64,000 nucleotides of DNA from Curvibacter sp. GWA2_63_95 (GTDB lineage Bacteria; Pseudomonadota; Gammaproteobacteria; Burkholderiales; Burkholderiaceae_C): contig MGPB01000034.1 of assembly GCA_001795455.1 (NCBI GenBank), forward strand, positions 62,001-126,000. The letters are read 5' to 3'. Every line of letters starts with the position of its first letter. Within the stretch, counting starts at the first letter, position 1. A program made the position numbers and the translations under genes. The notes below the pieces were generated by a model that made no database searches, was not told where the DNA came from, and worked only from the letters and a program-made list of their open reading frames with translations. Shown here in pieces: positions 1-8,378 of the stretch.

Positions 1-845
1 GTGAACAGGCCCAACAGCAATACCGCCAGCATGGTGCCGACGATGCTGCCGCGGCCGCCTTCAATCGCCACGCCGCCCAGGATCACCATGGTGATCGCGT
101 CCAGCTCCCAGCCCATCGCGATGTTGGGGCGGGTGCTGCCAATGCGGCCGGTCAGCATGACCGCGGCCAACGCCGCCATCAGCCCGGCAAACACAAACAG
201 CGCCATGCGGTAACGGTCCGCCTCGATACCCGAGAAGCGCGCTGCCACGGGGTTGGCGCCGATGGCGTACAGGCGGCGGCCCAGCACGGTGCGGTGCAGC
301 GTCACACCCACCACGATGGCCGCGGCCAACAACACGGCAAACTCAATCGGGATGATGAGCCAGCGCACGCCGACCACCTCGCCCACATAGCTGTTGCCCA
401 GCGTGGAGAACACCTCGGGGTAGCCGGAGATGGCCTGGTCGCCCAGCGCCACCATGGCCAGGCCGCGGTACAGCGACAGCGTGCCGATGGTCACCACGAT
501 GGAGGGCAGCTTGTAGCGCGTGACGAGCACACCGTTCACGGCACCCGCCACACCACCGGTCACAAAGGCGGCCAGTGTCATGCCCAGCGGGCCCGCACCA
601 GCTTTCATCGCATAACCCATGGCCAACGAACTGAGCGCCAGGATGGCGGCGATGGACAGGTCAATCTCACCGGTGATGATGAGCAGCGCCAGCGCCAGCG
701 CGAGGATGCCTTTTTCGCTGAAGTTGAAGGTGCTGTCGGCCAGCGCATCGGGCGTCATGAAGCCCGGCTGCGCGATGCCAAACACCACCAGCAGCACGAC
801 CAGCAGGGCCAGCAGCACCCGCTCCCATGTGTTCCAGGCCTTCAT
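1..845 (-). CDS. rhaQ: Rhamnose ABC transporter permease, RhaQ-like (3' end outside window)
   Basis: Inner-membrane permease of a sugar ABC importer, partial: the frame starts at the ATG at 845 and is still open at base 1 (about 281 codons visible). It begins MKAWNTWERVLLALLVVLLV and carries the branched-chain/ribose permease family hallmarks: a TGEIDLS segment after the second membrane helix, the LVTRYKLPSIVVTIGTLSLYRG region and an IGANPVAARFSGI segment. Its start overlaps the stop of the upstream permease in an ATGA, so the two are translationally coupled, as expected for a heterodimeric permease. It should pair with the ATPase at 1846-3390 and the binding protein at 3585-4577. The rhamnose assignment rests on the rhaI and rhaD neighbours, not on the permease itself. 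In rhizobial rhaSTPQUK clusters a mutarotase and a kinase follow; these would lie left of the window. Confidence 0.88.
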   Translation of the reverse strand, partial: MKAWNTWERVLLALLVVLLVVFGIAQPGFMTPDALADSTFNFSEKGILALALALLIITGEIDLSIAAILALSSLAMGYAMKAGAGPLGMTLAAFVTGGVAGAVNGVLVTRYKLPSIVVTIGTLSLYRGLAMVALGDQAISGYPEVFSTLGNSYVGEVVGVRWLIIPIEFAVLLAAAIVVGVTLHRTVLGRRLYAIGANPVAARFSGIEADRYRMALFVFAGLMAALAAVMLTGRIGSTRPNIAMGWELDAITMVILGGVAIEGGRGSIVGTMLAVLLLGLF

Positions 846-1849
846 GCTGCGGCTCCTTGGGCAGTCGTGCTTGTCATTGCTTTGTGTTCCAGAATCTGGC
901 GCCCTGCGCGCCGCTCGGCACGGGCATTCACCGTCACCGAAATCAAAATCACGGCGCCGGCAATCGCCTGCTGCCAGAACGGCGAGACCTGGATCACCGG
1001 AAGCGCACCGTTGACCACGCCGATGAACAAGACACCGAGTGCCGCACCCAGCACCGAGCCCACGCCGCCGCCAATGCTCACGCCGCCAATCACGCAGGCG
1101 GCCACCACGGTCAACTCATAACCTGCGGCCAGCTCGGTATAGGCAATCGAGTAACGCCCCACCCACAGCAGCCCAGCCAGACCGGCCAGCATGCCCGACA
1201 GCGTGTAGACCATCATGAGTCGCTTGTTGGCCGAGATACCCACATAAGCCGCCGCATGCGGGTTGCCGCCCAGCGCGTAGATCTCGCGGCCTTCGCGGCG
1301 CAGCTTCAGGAACACGGCGGTCAGTGCCAACACGGCAATGGCAAACCACACCAATGCGGGCAAGCCCAGCCACACTTCACGCGGTAGCCCCTTGATGACT
1401 TCGTGGATGTCCTGATCGGACACCCAAGCGCCCTTGCTGGCCACAAAGATCGCGCCACGGTAGGCGGACAAGGTCCCCAGCGTCACCACAATCGGTGGCA
1501 ACTCAAAGCGGGTGATGAGCCAGCCGTTCACGGCGCCCAACAAGGCACCGACACCCAGGGCAATGACCAGCAAGACGGGCACCGAGGCCCCAGGCCAGGC
1601 CTTGCCGATCAGCGCGCACACCATGCCGGTGAGCGCCAGGTTGGATGCGACCGACAGGTCAATACCACGCGTGAGCAACACCAACATCTGGCCCATGACG
1701 AGGATGGCCAAGATGGCCGAATCGTTGGCAATGTCCAGGCCGTTGCGCCAGGTCAGGAAGACCGGTGCACGGGCGCCCACGGCCAATGCAATGGCCACGA
1801 TGATGGCCAGGAGCAGCCATTCGCGCCGGATCGATTTCAGGGAAGTCAT
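842..1849 (-). CDS. rhaP: Rhamnose ABC transporter permease, RhaP-like
   Basis: A 335-residue polytopic inner-membrane protein of the ribose/xylose/rhamnose permease family (BPD_transp_2). An N-terminal hydrophobic helix (about residues 10-30) is followed by the family segment LLTRGIDLSVASNLALTG and by LITRFELPPIVVTLGTLSAY, and later by ALGGNPHAAAYVGI. The ATG at 1849 overlaps the TGA of the ATPase gene, and the TGA at 842 overlaps the start of the second permease, giving two successive ATGA junctions. Together with that partner it should form the membrane channel of the importer. Substrate is inferred from the linked rhamnose isomerase and aldolase genes; related permeases carry ribose, xylose or autoinducer-2. 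Confidence 0.9.
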   Translation of the reverse strand: MTSLKSIRREWLLLAIIVAIALAVGARAPVFLTWRNGLDIANDSAILAILVMGQMLVLLTRGIDLSVASNLALTGMVCALIGKAWPGASVPVLLVIALGVGALLGAVNGWLITRFELPPIVVTLGTLSAYRGAIFVASKGAWVSDQDIHEVIKGLPREVWLGLPALVWFAIAVLALTAVFLKLRREGREIYALGGNPHAAAYVGISANKRLMMVYTLSGMLAGLAGLLWVGRYSIAYTELAAGYELTVVAACVIGGVSIGGGVGSVLGAALGVLFIGVVNGALPVIQVSPFWQQAIAGAVILISVTVNARAERRAGRQILEHKAMTSTTAQGAAA

Positions 1850-3390
1850 GCTGCAAGCGCCTCCTGCGCAGTGGCGGGTGCGGATGCACGAGGCGCGGGC
1901 ACCGTGCCCAGGCCCGAGGCCGCGGCCACGATCTGTTCTGCGTGCGCATTCGCACGGTCAAATTCCGCCACCTGCACACCGCGGCGCATCACGATGGTGC
2001 GGTGCGCCAGATGCATCACCTCGGGCAGTTCGCTGGACACGAGGATCACGGCCAGGCCCTGCTCCACCATCTCGGCAATCAGCTGGTAGACCGCCTGCTT
2101 GGCACCCACGTCGATGCCCTTGGTGGGCTCGTCCAGGATCACGATACGCGGGTCCAGCCCCAGCCACTTGGCAATCACCACTTTTTGCTGGTTGCCACCC
2201 GACAGACCCGACAACAAGGTGTCGGGAGAATGGGTCTTGATGCGCAGGCGTTCGATCATGCGCTGGCACAGGGCCGACTCACGCACCTTGGAAAGCCACA
2301 CGCCGCGCGCAAAGCGGGAGAGACCGGCCAGGCTGATGTTGTGCTCCACCGAGAAGCCCAGGATGCCACCCTGGCGCTGGCGCTCTTCGGGCACATAGGC
2401 AATGCCAGCCGCAATCGCGTCGCCGGGGCGGCGCGCATGCAGCGTTTGGCCGCACACCACAAACTCGCCACGCGCCGCGGGGTTCAGGCCCATGATGGCC
2501 AGCATGGCCTCGCTGCGGCCCGAGCCCACCAGGCCATAGAAGCCCAGAATCTCGCCGCGGCGCAGCTCAAAGGCCACGTTGTTAAATTCAGTCGGGTGCG
2601 ACAGGTTCTTCACCGTCATCACCACCTCACCGGGGGTGGAGGCAATGTGCGGGTAGATCTGGTCAATGGCGCGCCCGGCCATCAGTTTTACCAACTCCTG
2701 CTCGGTCGCATCGGCAATCGCACCGCTGCCCACGGCAGCGCCGTCGCGCAGCACCACATAGCGGTCGGCCACGGCAAAAATTTCGTCGAATTTGTGGGTG
2801 ATGAAGATCACGCCCACACCCTGGTCGCGCAGCTGGCGCACGATGCCGTAGAAGTCTCGGATCTCGGCCTGCGACAGGGCGGCGGTGGGTTCGTCCAGAA
2901 TGACCACCAGCGCCTTTTGCGACAGGGCCCGCGCTATCTCCACCAGGTGCCGCTCGGCCAGGCTCAGATCCTTCACCAGTGTCGTGGCCTTGAAGCGGGC
3001 GCCGATCTGGTCCAGCACCGCCTGGGCCTGCTGGTTCATGGACTTCCAGTCGATGAAGGGGCCACGCATCAGGTGGCGCCCCACGTAAATGTTTTCGGCC
3101 ACGCTGAGTTCTTCGAACATCACCGTTTCCTGGTGCACGGCCAGGATGCCTGCGGCCTGCGAAGCCTGCGCGTTGGCAAAACTCTGGACCACGCCGTTGA
3201 GCGTGATCACCCCTTCGTCCACCGGCACCACGCCGGTGAGCATCTTGACCAGCGTGGACTTGCCCGCGCCGTTCTCGCCCACCAGGGCCAGCACTTCTCC
3301 GGCCCGCAAATCCAAGTCCACCCCGCGCAACGCGTGGGTTGCGCCATAACGCTTGTGGATGGTCCGCAGACTCAGCAATACATCAGACAT
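1846..3390 (-). CDS. rhaT: Rhamnose ABC transporter ATP-binding protein, RhaT-like (two NBDs)
   Basis: A 514-residue duplicated ATPase of the RbsA/AraG/XylG type that energises the sugar importer on the cytoplasmic side. The first domain has a Walker A at about residues 38-45 (GENGAGKS), a degenerate signature LSLAERHLVEIARAL and Walker B VVILDEPTAAL. The second domain has the signature LSGGNQQKVVIAKWL and Walker B IVILDEPTKGID, but its Walker A is degenerate (FYGLVGSGRSE), as usual in this family. I chose the ATG at 3390 (MSDVLLSLRTIHKRYG); the frame could be extended by seven codons, but the family normally begins close to the first beta strand. The symbol follows the rhizobial rhaSTPQ naming and is unrelated to the E. 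coli proton symporter RhaT. Confidence 0.92.
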   Translation of the reverse strand: MSDVLLSLRTIHKRYGATHALRGVDLDLRAGEVLALVGENGAGKSTLVKMLTGVVPVDEGVITLNGVVQSFANAQASQAAGILAVHQETVMFEELSVAENIYVGRHLMRGPFIDWKSMNQQAQAVLDQIGARFKATTLVKDLSLAERHLVEIARALSQKALVVILDEPTAALSQAEIRDFYGIVRQLRDQGVGVIFITHKFDEIFAVADRYVVLRDGAAVGSGAIADATEQELVKLMAGRAIDQIYPHIASTPGEVVMTVKNLSHPTEFNNVAFELRRGEILGFYGLVGSGRSEAMLAIMGLNPAARGEFVVCGQTLHARRPGDAIAAGIAYVPEERQRQGGILGFSVEHNISLAGLSRFARGVWLSKVRESALCQRMIERLRIKTHSPDTLLSGLSGGNQQKVVIAKWLGLDPRIVILDEPTKGIDVGAKQAVYQLIAEMVEQGLAVILVSSELPEVMHLAHRTIVMRRGVQVAEFDRANAHAEQIVAAASGLGTVPAPRASAPATAQEALAA

Positions 3391-3504
3391 GATGAGAATC
3401 CAACATTCCAAAAAATAGGGGCATCTACCCGAGAGCGATGCCCACGAACTTGCCAGCGCAACGACTCCGTCAGCCGGAGCGCACCTTCACCAGAAACACC
3501 GCAG

Positions 3505-3580
3505 AACCGGCTCCGCCGGGGCTGCTGGTGTTGCCCCCTGCAAGGGGGGAGGCGAAAGTGCGCAGCACTACAGCCACGGG
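3505..3580. repeat. GC-rich palindromic intercistronic element, between rhaS and rhaT
   Basis: The gap between the stop of rhaS and the start of rhaT holds a GC-rich block with CTCCGCC, a GGGGCTGCTGG segment and a facing CCCCCTGCAAGGGGGG palindrome. Its architecture resembles the blocks at 9356-9430 and 54299-54372, so I group them as one loose family. Located inside an operon, it could stabilise the abundant rhaS message or lower read-through into the ATPase gene, the usual stoichiometric need in ABC importers. That role is inference. Confidence 0.5.
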
Positions 3581-3584
3581 GGTG

Positions 3585-4577
3585 TTAGAAAAACTTTGCG
3601 AACTTCTCGACGTTGGAGGCATCGTACGTGAAAGGCTCGGACATGGCGGCTTCGCCCTTGTCGTCCAGCGTCACGGTGCCGACACGGCCCAGAGACACCT
3701 TGTCACCGGCCTTGCCCGTCACCTTGCCAGAAATGAACTGGCTGGCCGCGTAGATGGAGGAGTAGCCCAGGTCAATGGGGTTCCAGATGGCAAAGGACTT
3801 GACCGCACCGCTCTTCACGTGGCCAGCCATCTCGGAGGGCAAGCCCAGACCGGTCACGAAAATCTTGCCGACTTTCTTTTCATCCTGCACGGCCTTGGCC
3901 GCTGCCGCCACACCCACGGTGGTGGGGGCGATGATGGCTTTCAGGTTAGGGTAGCTTTTGAACAAGCCCTGGGCTTCGCGGTAGCTCTTGTCGGTCTGGT
4001 CATCACCGTAAACAACGCTGACCAGCTTCAGGCCCTTGTAGGCGGGCTGGGCCAGCACTTTCTTGGCCTCGTCGATCCAGATGTTCTGGTTGGTGGCTTG
4101 TGCAGTGGCGGACAACACGGCCACTTCACCGGTGGCACCGATGGCGTCTGCCGTCATCTTCACCAGCTTTTCGCCGATTAGCGGGTTGCTGGAGGGGTTC
4201 AGGTGCATCAGGCGGCCGTCTTTGCGCACGCCGGAGTCAAACGAGATGACCTTGATGCCACGGTCCATGGCGCGCTTGAGCACGGGGGCCAGGGCGTCGG
4301 GATCGTTGGCGGAGATCACGATGGCGGAGACCTTTTGTGCGATCAGCGAGTTGACGATTTCGATCTGGCCTTCGGCCGTTGCCTTGGCGGGACCGGTGTA
4401 GATGATCTCGACGTTCTTGAGTTCCTTGGCGGCTTCTTGCGCGCCCTGGTTGGCAGCATCAAAGAAGCCGTTGCCCAAGCTCTTCACCACCAGGGCGATC
4501 TTGTCTGCCGCAAAAGCAGGGCTCACCAGTGCCGCGCTCAGGGCAATGGTCAGCAGGGTTTTGAGTTGTTTCTTCAT
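3585..4577 (-). CDS. rhaS: Rhamnose ABC transporter substrate-binding protein, RhaS-like
   Basis: A 330-residue periplasmic sugar-binding protein of the ribose-binding (type 1) fold. The first 23 residues form a signal peptide, MKKQLKTLLTIALSAALVSP then AFA, with cleavage expected before ADKIALVV. The mature part follows the usual pattern: NGFFDAANQGAQEAA, VSAIVISANDPDALAPVL, a mid-region FDSGV and VTGLGLPSEM. The start at 4577 is preceded by a strong AGGAGA ribosome site. A longer open frame upstream lacks a signal peptide and was not used. The gene is separated from rhaI by a 131-base gap with a small hairpin and from rhaT by a palindromic element, consistent with a separately controlled dose of binding protein. 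Confidence 0.92.
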   Translation of the reverse strand: MKKQLKTLLTIALSAALVSPAFAADKIALVVKSLGNGFFDAANQGAQEAAKELKNVEIIYTGPAKATAEGQIEIVNSLIAQKVSAIVISANDPDALAPVLKRAMDRGIKVISFDSGVRKDGRLMHLNPSSNPLIGEKLVKMTADAIGATGEVAVLSATAQATNQNIWIDEAKKVLAQPAYKGLKLVSVVYGDDQTDKSYREAQGLFKSYPNLKAIIAPTTVGVAAAAKAVQDEKKVGKIFVTGLGLPSEMAGHVKSGAVKSFAIWNPIDLGYSSIYAASQFISGKVTGKAGDKVSLGRVGTVTLDDKGEAAMSEPFTYDASNVEKFAKFF

Positions 4578-4642
4578 GCGTTGTCTCCTGGAATTGTTAG
4601 TAGGAAAAATTGACCCGAAGGCCGGTCTCGATACCGACTGCA

Positions 4643-4664
4643 CACACCAGGACTTGGTGGTGTG
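4643..4664. promoter_or_regulatory. Small hairpin in the rhaI-rhaS gap
   Basis: CACACCA at 4643-4649 can pair with TGGTGTG at 4658-4664 across an 8-base loop. No U-run follows on the minus strand, so it is not a typical intrinsic terminator. It could act as an RNA-processing or stability element ahead of rhaS. Confidence 0.35.
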
Positions 4665-4708
4665 AACCGGGTTCGATGGGGGGAGTGCACATGCCCATGC
4701 AGGTGCGC

Positions 4709-5998
4709 TTAAACGATGCCGCTGCTGGGGCCGCTGGCGGGGCGGATGGCCGCCATCTGCTTGCGGTAACCACTGGCGCGGTAGGCCTGTACCGGGTCGG
4801 CAGCGCCGCCCGCGTCGATGCGAATCTTTTGCAGCAGAGGCGTCACATCGGTGTGGAAGGCCTGCTTCAGGGTCTGGGCAGCCATCAGCACATCGTTGCT
4901 GTCCTGGTAAGCGGTCAGCGCCTTGCGGTCCACCAGCAGGGCCTGGGCATAACAGCGCTGCACAGTCACGGCGCTGGTCATCAGGCTCTCGATGGGGTCG
5001 GTCACGTTGTGCGACTGGTCCAGCATGTAGGCCGGGTCGAACTCGGCAGCACCGGTTTGTGCCGCGTCCACCAGTTCGTTGAACACCAGGAACAGCTGGA
5101 AGGGGTTGATGCTGCCGCTGTCCAGGTCGTCGTCGCCGTACTTGCTGTCGTTGAAGTGGAAACCGGCCAGCTTTTGGGCGTGCACCAGGCGCGCCACGAT
5201 CATCTCAATGTTGGTGTTGGGCGCGTGGTGGCCCAGGTCCACCAGGCAGCGCGCCTTGGGGCCCAGGGTTTGGGCGGCCAGCAGGCTGGAGCCCCAGTCC
5301 TGGATCACGGTGGCGTAGAAGGCGGGCTCGAACATCTTGTGCTCGAGGAACATGCGCCAGTCGGCCGGCAGTGCGTCGTAGATCTGGCGGTTGCTGTCCA
5401 GGTAACGCTCGAACTGGCGGCGGAAATGGCTTTGGCCGGGGAAGTTGGCACCGTCACCAATCCACACGGTCAGCGCCTTGCTGCCCAATTGCTTGCCAAT
5501 CTCGATGCACTCCAGGTTGTGCGCCACAGCTTGGGCGCGCACGCCGGCATCGGCATGGGTCAGGCTGCCGAACTTGTACGACAGCGGCTGGTCCTTCTGG
5601 TCCGAGAAGGTGTTGGAGTTAACGGCATCAAAGCCCACGCCGTTGGCCTCGGCATGCTGACGCAGCTCTTGGTAGTCGCTCACCTTGTCCCACGGGAAGT
5701 GGGGCGACACGGTGGGCGTGCAGCGCACCAGCTGCTGGATCACGCCGCAGTCCTGGATCTTGTCGAACACGTGGCGCGGTTCGCCCAGGCCGGGGAAGCG
5801 TGCAAAGCGGGTGCCGCCAGTCCCCACGCCCCAACTGGGCACAGCCACCGCAAACTTCTCTACTTCGGTTTTGAGAACCGCAATGTCGACGCCACGGCGC
5901 GCCAGTTGCTCGCCCAGGGTCTCGTAATCCAGGTTCACGCGGGTTGCAGCCTGCGCATTGTGCTCAGCCAGCAGCTGGGCGTTGATCTGTTGTGTCAT
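4709..5998 (-). CDS. rhaI: L-rhamnose isomerase, Pseudomonas stutzeri type
   Basis: A 429-residue TIM-barrel metal-dependent isomerase that converts L-rhamnose to L-rhamnulose in the cytoplasm. Length and motifs fit the P. stutzeri-type enzyme (about 430 residues, broad aldose specificity) rather than E. coli RhaA. Starting at the ATG at 5998 (MTQQINAQLLAEHNAQ), the residues I recall as ligands of the P. stutzeri enzyme fall at the same numbers: E219 (FLEHKMF), D254 and H257 (LVDLGHHAP), H281 (GFHFNDSK), D289 and D291, and D327 (YMLDQSHN). That agreement also supports this start over a longer upstream frame. It lies 26 bases downstream of rhaD in the same operon. Confidence 0.94.
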   Translation of the reverse strand: MTQQINAQLLAEHNAQAATRVNLDYETLGEQLARRGVDIAVLKTEVEKFAVAVPSWGVGTGGTRFARFPGLGEPRHVFDKIQDCGVIQQLVRCTPTVSPHFPWDKVSDYQELRQHAEANGVGFDAVNSNTFSDQKDQPLSYKFGSLTHADAGVRAQAVAHNLECIEIGKQLGSKALTVWIGDGANFPGQSHFRRQFERYLDSNRQIYDALPADWRMFLEHKMFEPAFYATVIQDWGSSLLAAQTLGPKARCLVDLGHHAPNTNIEMIVARLVHAQKLAGFHFNDSKYGDDDLDSGSINPFQLFLVFNELVDAAQTGAAEFDPAYMLDQSHNVTDPIESLMTSAVTVQRCYAQALLVDRKALTAYQDSNDVLMAAQTLKQAFHTDVTPLLQKIRIDAGGAADPVQAYRASGYRKQMAAIRPASGPSSGIV

Positions 5999-6024
5999 GG
6001 TGTTCTTCTTGAAAACGTGAGGGG

Positions 6025-8130
6025 CTAGCGCGGGAAGGCAGCCAGGTTGCCTGCGTCCACGTTGAGGATGTTGCCGGTGGATTTGGCCGCGAGTTCGCTG
6101 GCCAAAAAGTAGGTCGCCTCGGCAATGTCTTCGGGGAAAACGCTGCGCTTGAGCATGGAGCGGTCGCGGTAAAAGGCTTCGAGTTCGTCCTCGCTCACCT
6201 TGTTGGCCGCAGCACGCTCCTGGCTCCAGGTGCCGGTCCAGATTTTGCTGCCACGGATGACCGCGTCGGGATTCACCACATTGCAGCGGATGCCCAGCGG
6301 TGCACCTTCCAGCGCGAAGCTGCGCGACAGCTGGATTTCGGCTGCCTTGGCCGCGCAGTAAGCCACGGCCTGGTTGCTGGCCACCATGCCGTTTTTGCTG
6401 GCGATGAAGACCATGGAGCCGCCCACGGCCTGGGCCTTCATGAGGCGGAAGGCTTCGCGGCCCACCAGGAAATAGCCCGTGGCCAGGATGCTCTGGTTGC
6501 GGTTCCACAGCGCCAGCGTGGTGTCTTCCAGCGGCGATGCGGAAGCAATACCCGCATTGGAGACCAGAATGTCCACGCCCCCGTATTCAATGGCGGTGCG
6601 GGCATAGGCGGCAATCACCGACTCTTCGCTGGTCACATCACACACCACACCGCGCACCACATCCTTGCCAAACTTCTTGGAGAGTTCGGCCACCGTGGTG
6701 TCCAGCGCGGCGGCGTCAATGTCCAGCAGCACGGCGCACACGCCTTCCTGCAACTGGCGCTCCACAATCGCGCGGCCAATGCCGCCGGCGCCGCCGGTGA
6801 CCAGGGCCACCTTGCCGACCAGGGGCTTGGCCTTGGGCATGCGCTGCAGCTTGGCTTCTTCGAGCAGCCAGTACTCGATGTCAAACGCCTCCTGCTCGGG
6901 CAGGCCCACATAGGTGTCAATCGCGTTGGCATCACGCATCACGTTGATGGCGTTGACATAAAACTCGCCAGCGATACGCGCCGTCGCCTTGTCCTTGGCA
7001 ATGGCCACCATGCCGATGCGCGGCAGCAGGATGATGACGGGATTCGGGTCGCGCAACGCCGGGCTGTTGGTGCGCTTGCAGCGTTCGTAGTAGGCGGTGT
7101 AGTCGGCGCGGTAATCGGCCAGCTTGGTGGCAATGGCCTTGGACAGCTCGGCACCTTCCAGGGTGTAGACCGCTTCGTCGAGGATCAGGGGCTTGATCTT
7201 GGTACGCAAAAAGTGGTCGGGGCAGGAGGTGCCCAGCGCCACCAGCGCTTCGAGCTGCTGGCTGTTCACAAATTCCATCACCACGGCCTGGCGGTCCACA
7301 TGCAAGAGCTTGTGGCCGCTTTGCGAGGCCTGTCCACGCAGCACGGGCAGCACACGGGCCAGCACCTCGTCTTGCGCCACAGCGTCCAGCGCGGTGACCT
7401 TGGCGCCGCCAAAGGGCACGGCCTTGCGGGCCTCGGCTTGCGCGGCGAGCCAGGTTTGCGCTTGTTCGATCGCGGCCACGGTGTTCTCATAGCAGCTGCG
7501 GGCATCGTCACCCCAGGTGAAGAGGCCGTGGCCCCCAAGCACCAGGCCCTTGAGGCCGGGGTGGGCGGCTACGTAGCGTTGCAGTTGCAGGCCCAGCTCG
7601 TAGCCGGGACGGCGCCAGGGCAGCCAGCCAATGGTGCCGCCAAAGGCTTCCTGGGTAATGGCTTCGCTATGGGCCATGGCCGCAATGGCGATGACCGAAT
7701 CCGGGTGCATGTGGTCCACATGCGCAAACGGCAGGTAGGCGTGCAGCGGCGTGTCGATGCTGGCAGCGCGCGGGTTCAGGTTGAAGGTGCAGTGCGGCAG
7801 GTAGCCCACCATTTCGTCCTCAAAGTCAGGGCCGCGGTAAATGCCTTGCAGGGCATTGAGCTTGTCCATGTAGAGCGTGGAGAAGCCATCGAGCTTCATG
7901 GACCCCACGTCCCCGCCCGAGCCCTTGACCCACAGCACCGACACGTCCTGGCCGGTCAGCGGGTCCTTCTGGGTGATCTTGGCGGAGGTGTTGCCACCGC
8001 CGTAGTTGGTGATGCGCAGGTCGGAACCCAGCAGGTTGGAGCGGTACAGCAGCAGGTTGGGCTGATCGAGCTTGGCGGCATGGTCCTGGTTCCAGACGGG
8101 GAACGGGACGGGTTGGGAGCGAGTGGTCAT
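6025..8130 (-). CDS. rhaD: Bifunctional rhamnulose-1-phosphate aldolase / short-chain dehydrogenase
   Basis: A 701-residue fusion. The N-terminal part (about residues 1-430) is a class II aldolase-type domain expected to split L-rhamnulose 1-phosphate into dihydroxyacetone phosphate and L-lactaldehyde; its zinc-site pattern HVDHMHPDSV and the later GGHGLFTWGDD are visible. The C-terminal part (from about residue 439) is an NAD-dependent short-chain dehydrogenase with GGAGGIG, an NAG motif and a catalytic set near S578, Y591 and K595 (VAYCAAKA); it should oxidise lactaldehyde. The two-domain form is known as RhaD in rhizobia and RhaEW in Bacillus. It is the first gene of the operon, and its ATG faces the divergent regulator across a region with a LysR-type operator. 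Confidence 0.94.
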   Translation of the reverse strand: MTTRSQPVPFPVWNQDHAAKLDQPNLLLYRSNLLGSDLRITNYGGGNTSAKITQKDPLTGQDVSVLWVKGSGGDVGSMKLDGFSTLYMDKLNALQGIYRGPDFEDEMVGYLPHCTFNLNPRAASIDTPLHAYLPFAHVDHMHPDSVIAIAAMAHSEAITQEAFGGTIGWLPWRRPGYELGLQLQRYVAAHPGLKGLVLGGHGLFTWGDDARSCYENTVAAIEQAQTWLAAQAEARKAVPFGGAKVTALDAVAQDEVLARVLPVLRGQASQSGHKLLHVDRQAVVMEFVNSQQLEALVALGTSCPDHFLRTKIKPLILDEAVYTLEGAELSKAIATKLADYRADYTAYYERCKRTNSPALRDPNPVIILLPRIGMVAIAKDKATARIAGEFYVNAINVMRDANAIDTYVGLPEQEAFDIEYWLLEEAKLQRMPKAKPLVGKVALVTGGAGGIGRAIVERQLQEGVCAVLLDIDAAALDTTVAELSKKFGKDVVRGVVCDVTSEESVIAAYARTAIEYGGVDILVSNAGIASASPLEDTTLALWNRNQSILATGYFLVGREAFRLMKAQAVGGSMVFIASKNGMVASNQAVAYCAAKAAEIQLSRSFALEGAPLGIRCNVVNPDAVIRGSKIWTGTWSQERAAANKVSEDELEAFYRDRSMLKRSVFPEDIAEATYFLASELAAKSTGNILNVDAGNLAAFPR

Positions 8131-8175
8131 GTGCGGTGCAGTTACGAAGAATTGGAGTGACTGTAGGCAAACAGA

Positions 8176-8224
8176 GCTATAGGCACAACGCAGACTTTTT
8201 TATGAAATTCATCAGAAAACCTGA
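8176..8224 (-). promoter_or_regulatory. rhaD promoter with LysR-type T-N11-A operator
   Basis: ATCAGAAAACCTGAT at 8211-8225 is a dyad (ATCAG/CTGAT, 5-base spacer) that contains a perfect T-N11-A box at 8212-8224. On the minus strand a TATAGC hexamer at 8181-8176 could be the -10 element of rhaD. The dyad centre would then sit near -50, a normal activating position for LysR proteins. Predicted from sequence only. Confidence 0.5.
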
Positions 8225-8301
8225 TAGATCACTAGAATGCGATCCAGCCCCAGCCGCCCCTGCCAGCCACCACGGGGGCACCAGGCCGCCAGCCGCTGAA
8301 T

Positions 8302-8370
8302 CCCTAGGGAAAACACCGATGAAACCCCGTCTTCCAAGCCCCGCGCCAGCACACAAAGCCCTAGGGAAAT
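8302..8370 (+). promoter_or_regulatory. Duplicated CCCTAGGGAAA before two candidate starts
   Basis: CCCTAGGGAAA occurs at 8302-8312 and again at 8360-8370. Each copy contains an AGGGA ribosome-site match, one 8 bases before the ATG at 8319 and one 10 bases before the ATG at 8379, both in frame with the regulator. The 8-base core CCCTAGGG is itself a palindrome. It may be a duplicated translation start region. Confidence 0.45.
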
Positions 8371-8378
8371 CCCGCACT

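Noticed and set aside
1942-3588. A 548-codon open frame on the plus strand
   Set aside because: Antisense to the rhamnose transporter ATPase; the composition is His/Gln-rich and no motif is visible.
4578-4708. Riboswitch or sRNA between rhaI and rhaS
   Set aside because: Only one 7-base stem is present; no known riboswitch core or terminator was recognised.
8136-8378. N-terminal extension of the LysR regulator to 8136 or 8202
   Set aside because: The extension would cross the rhaD promoter and the T-N11-A operator and adds residues unlike any LysR protein.
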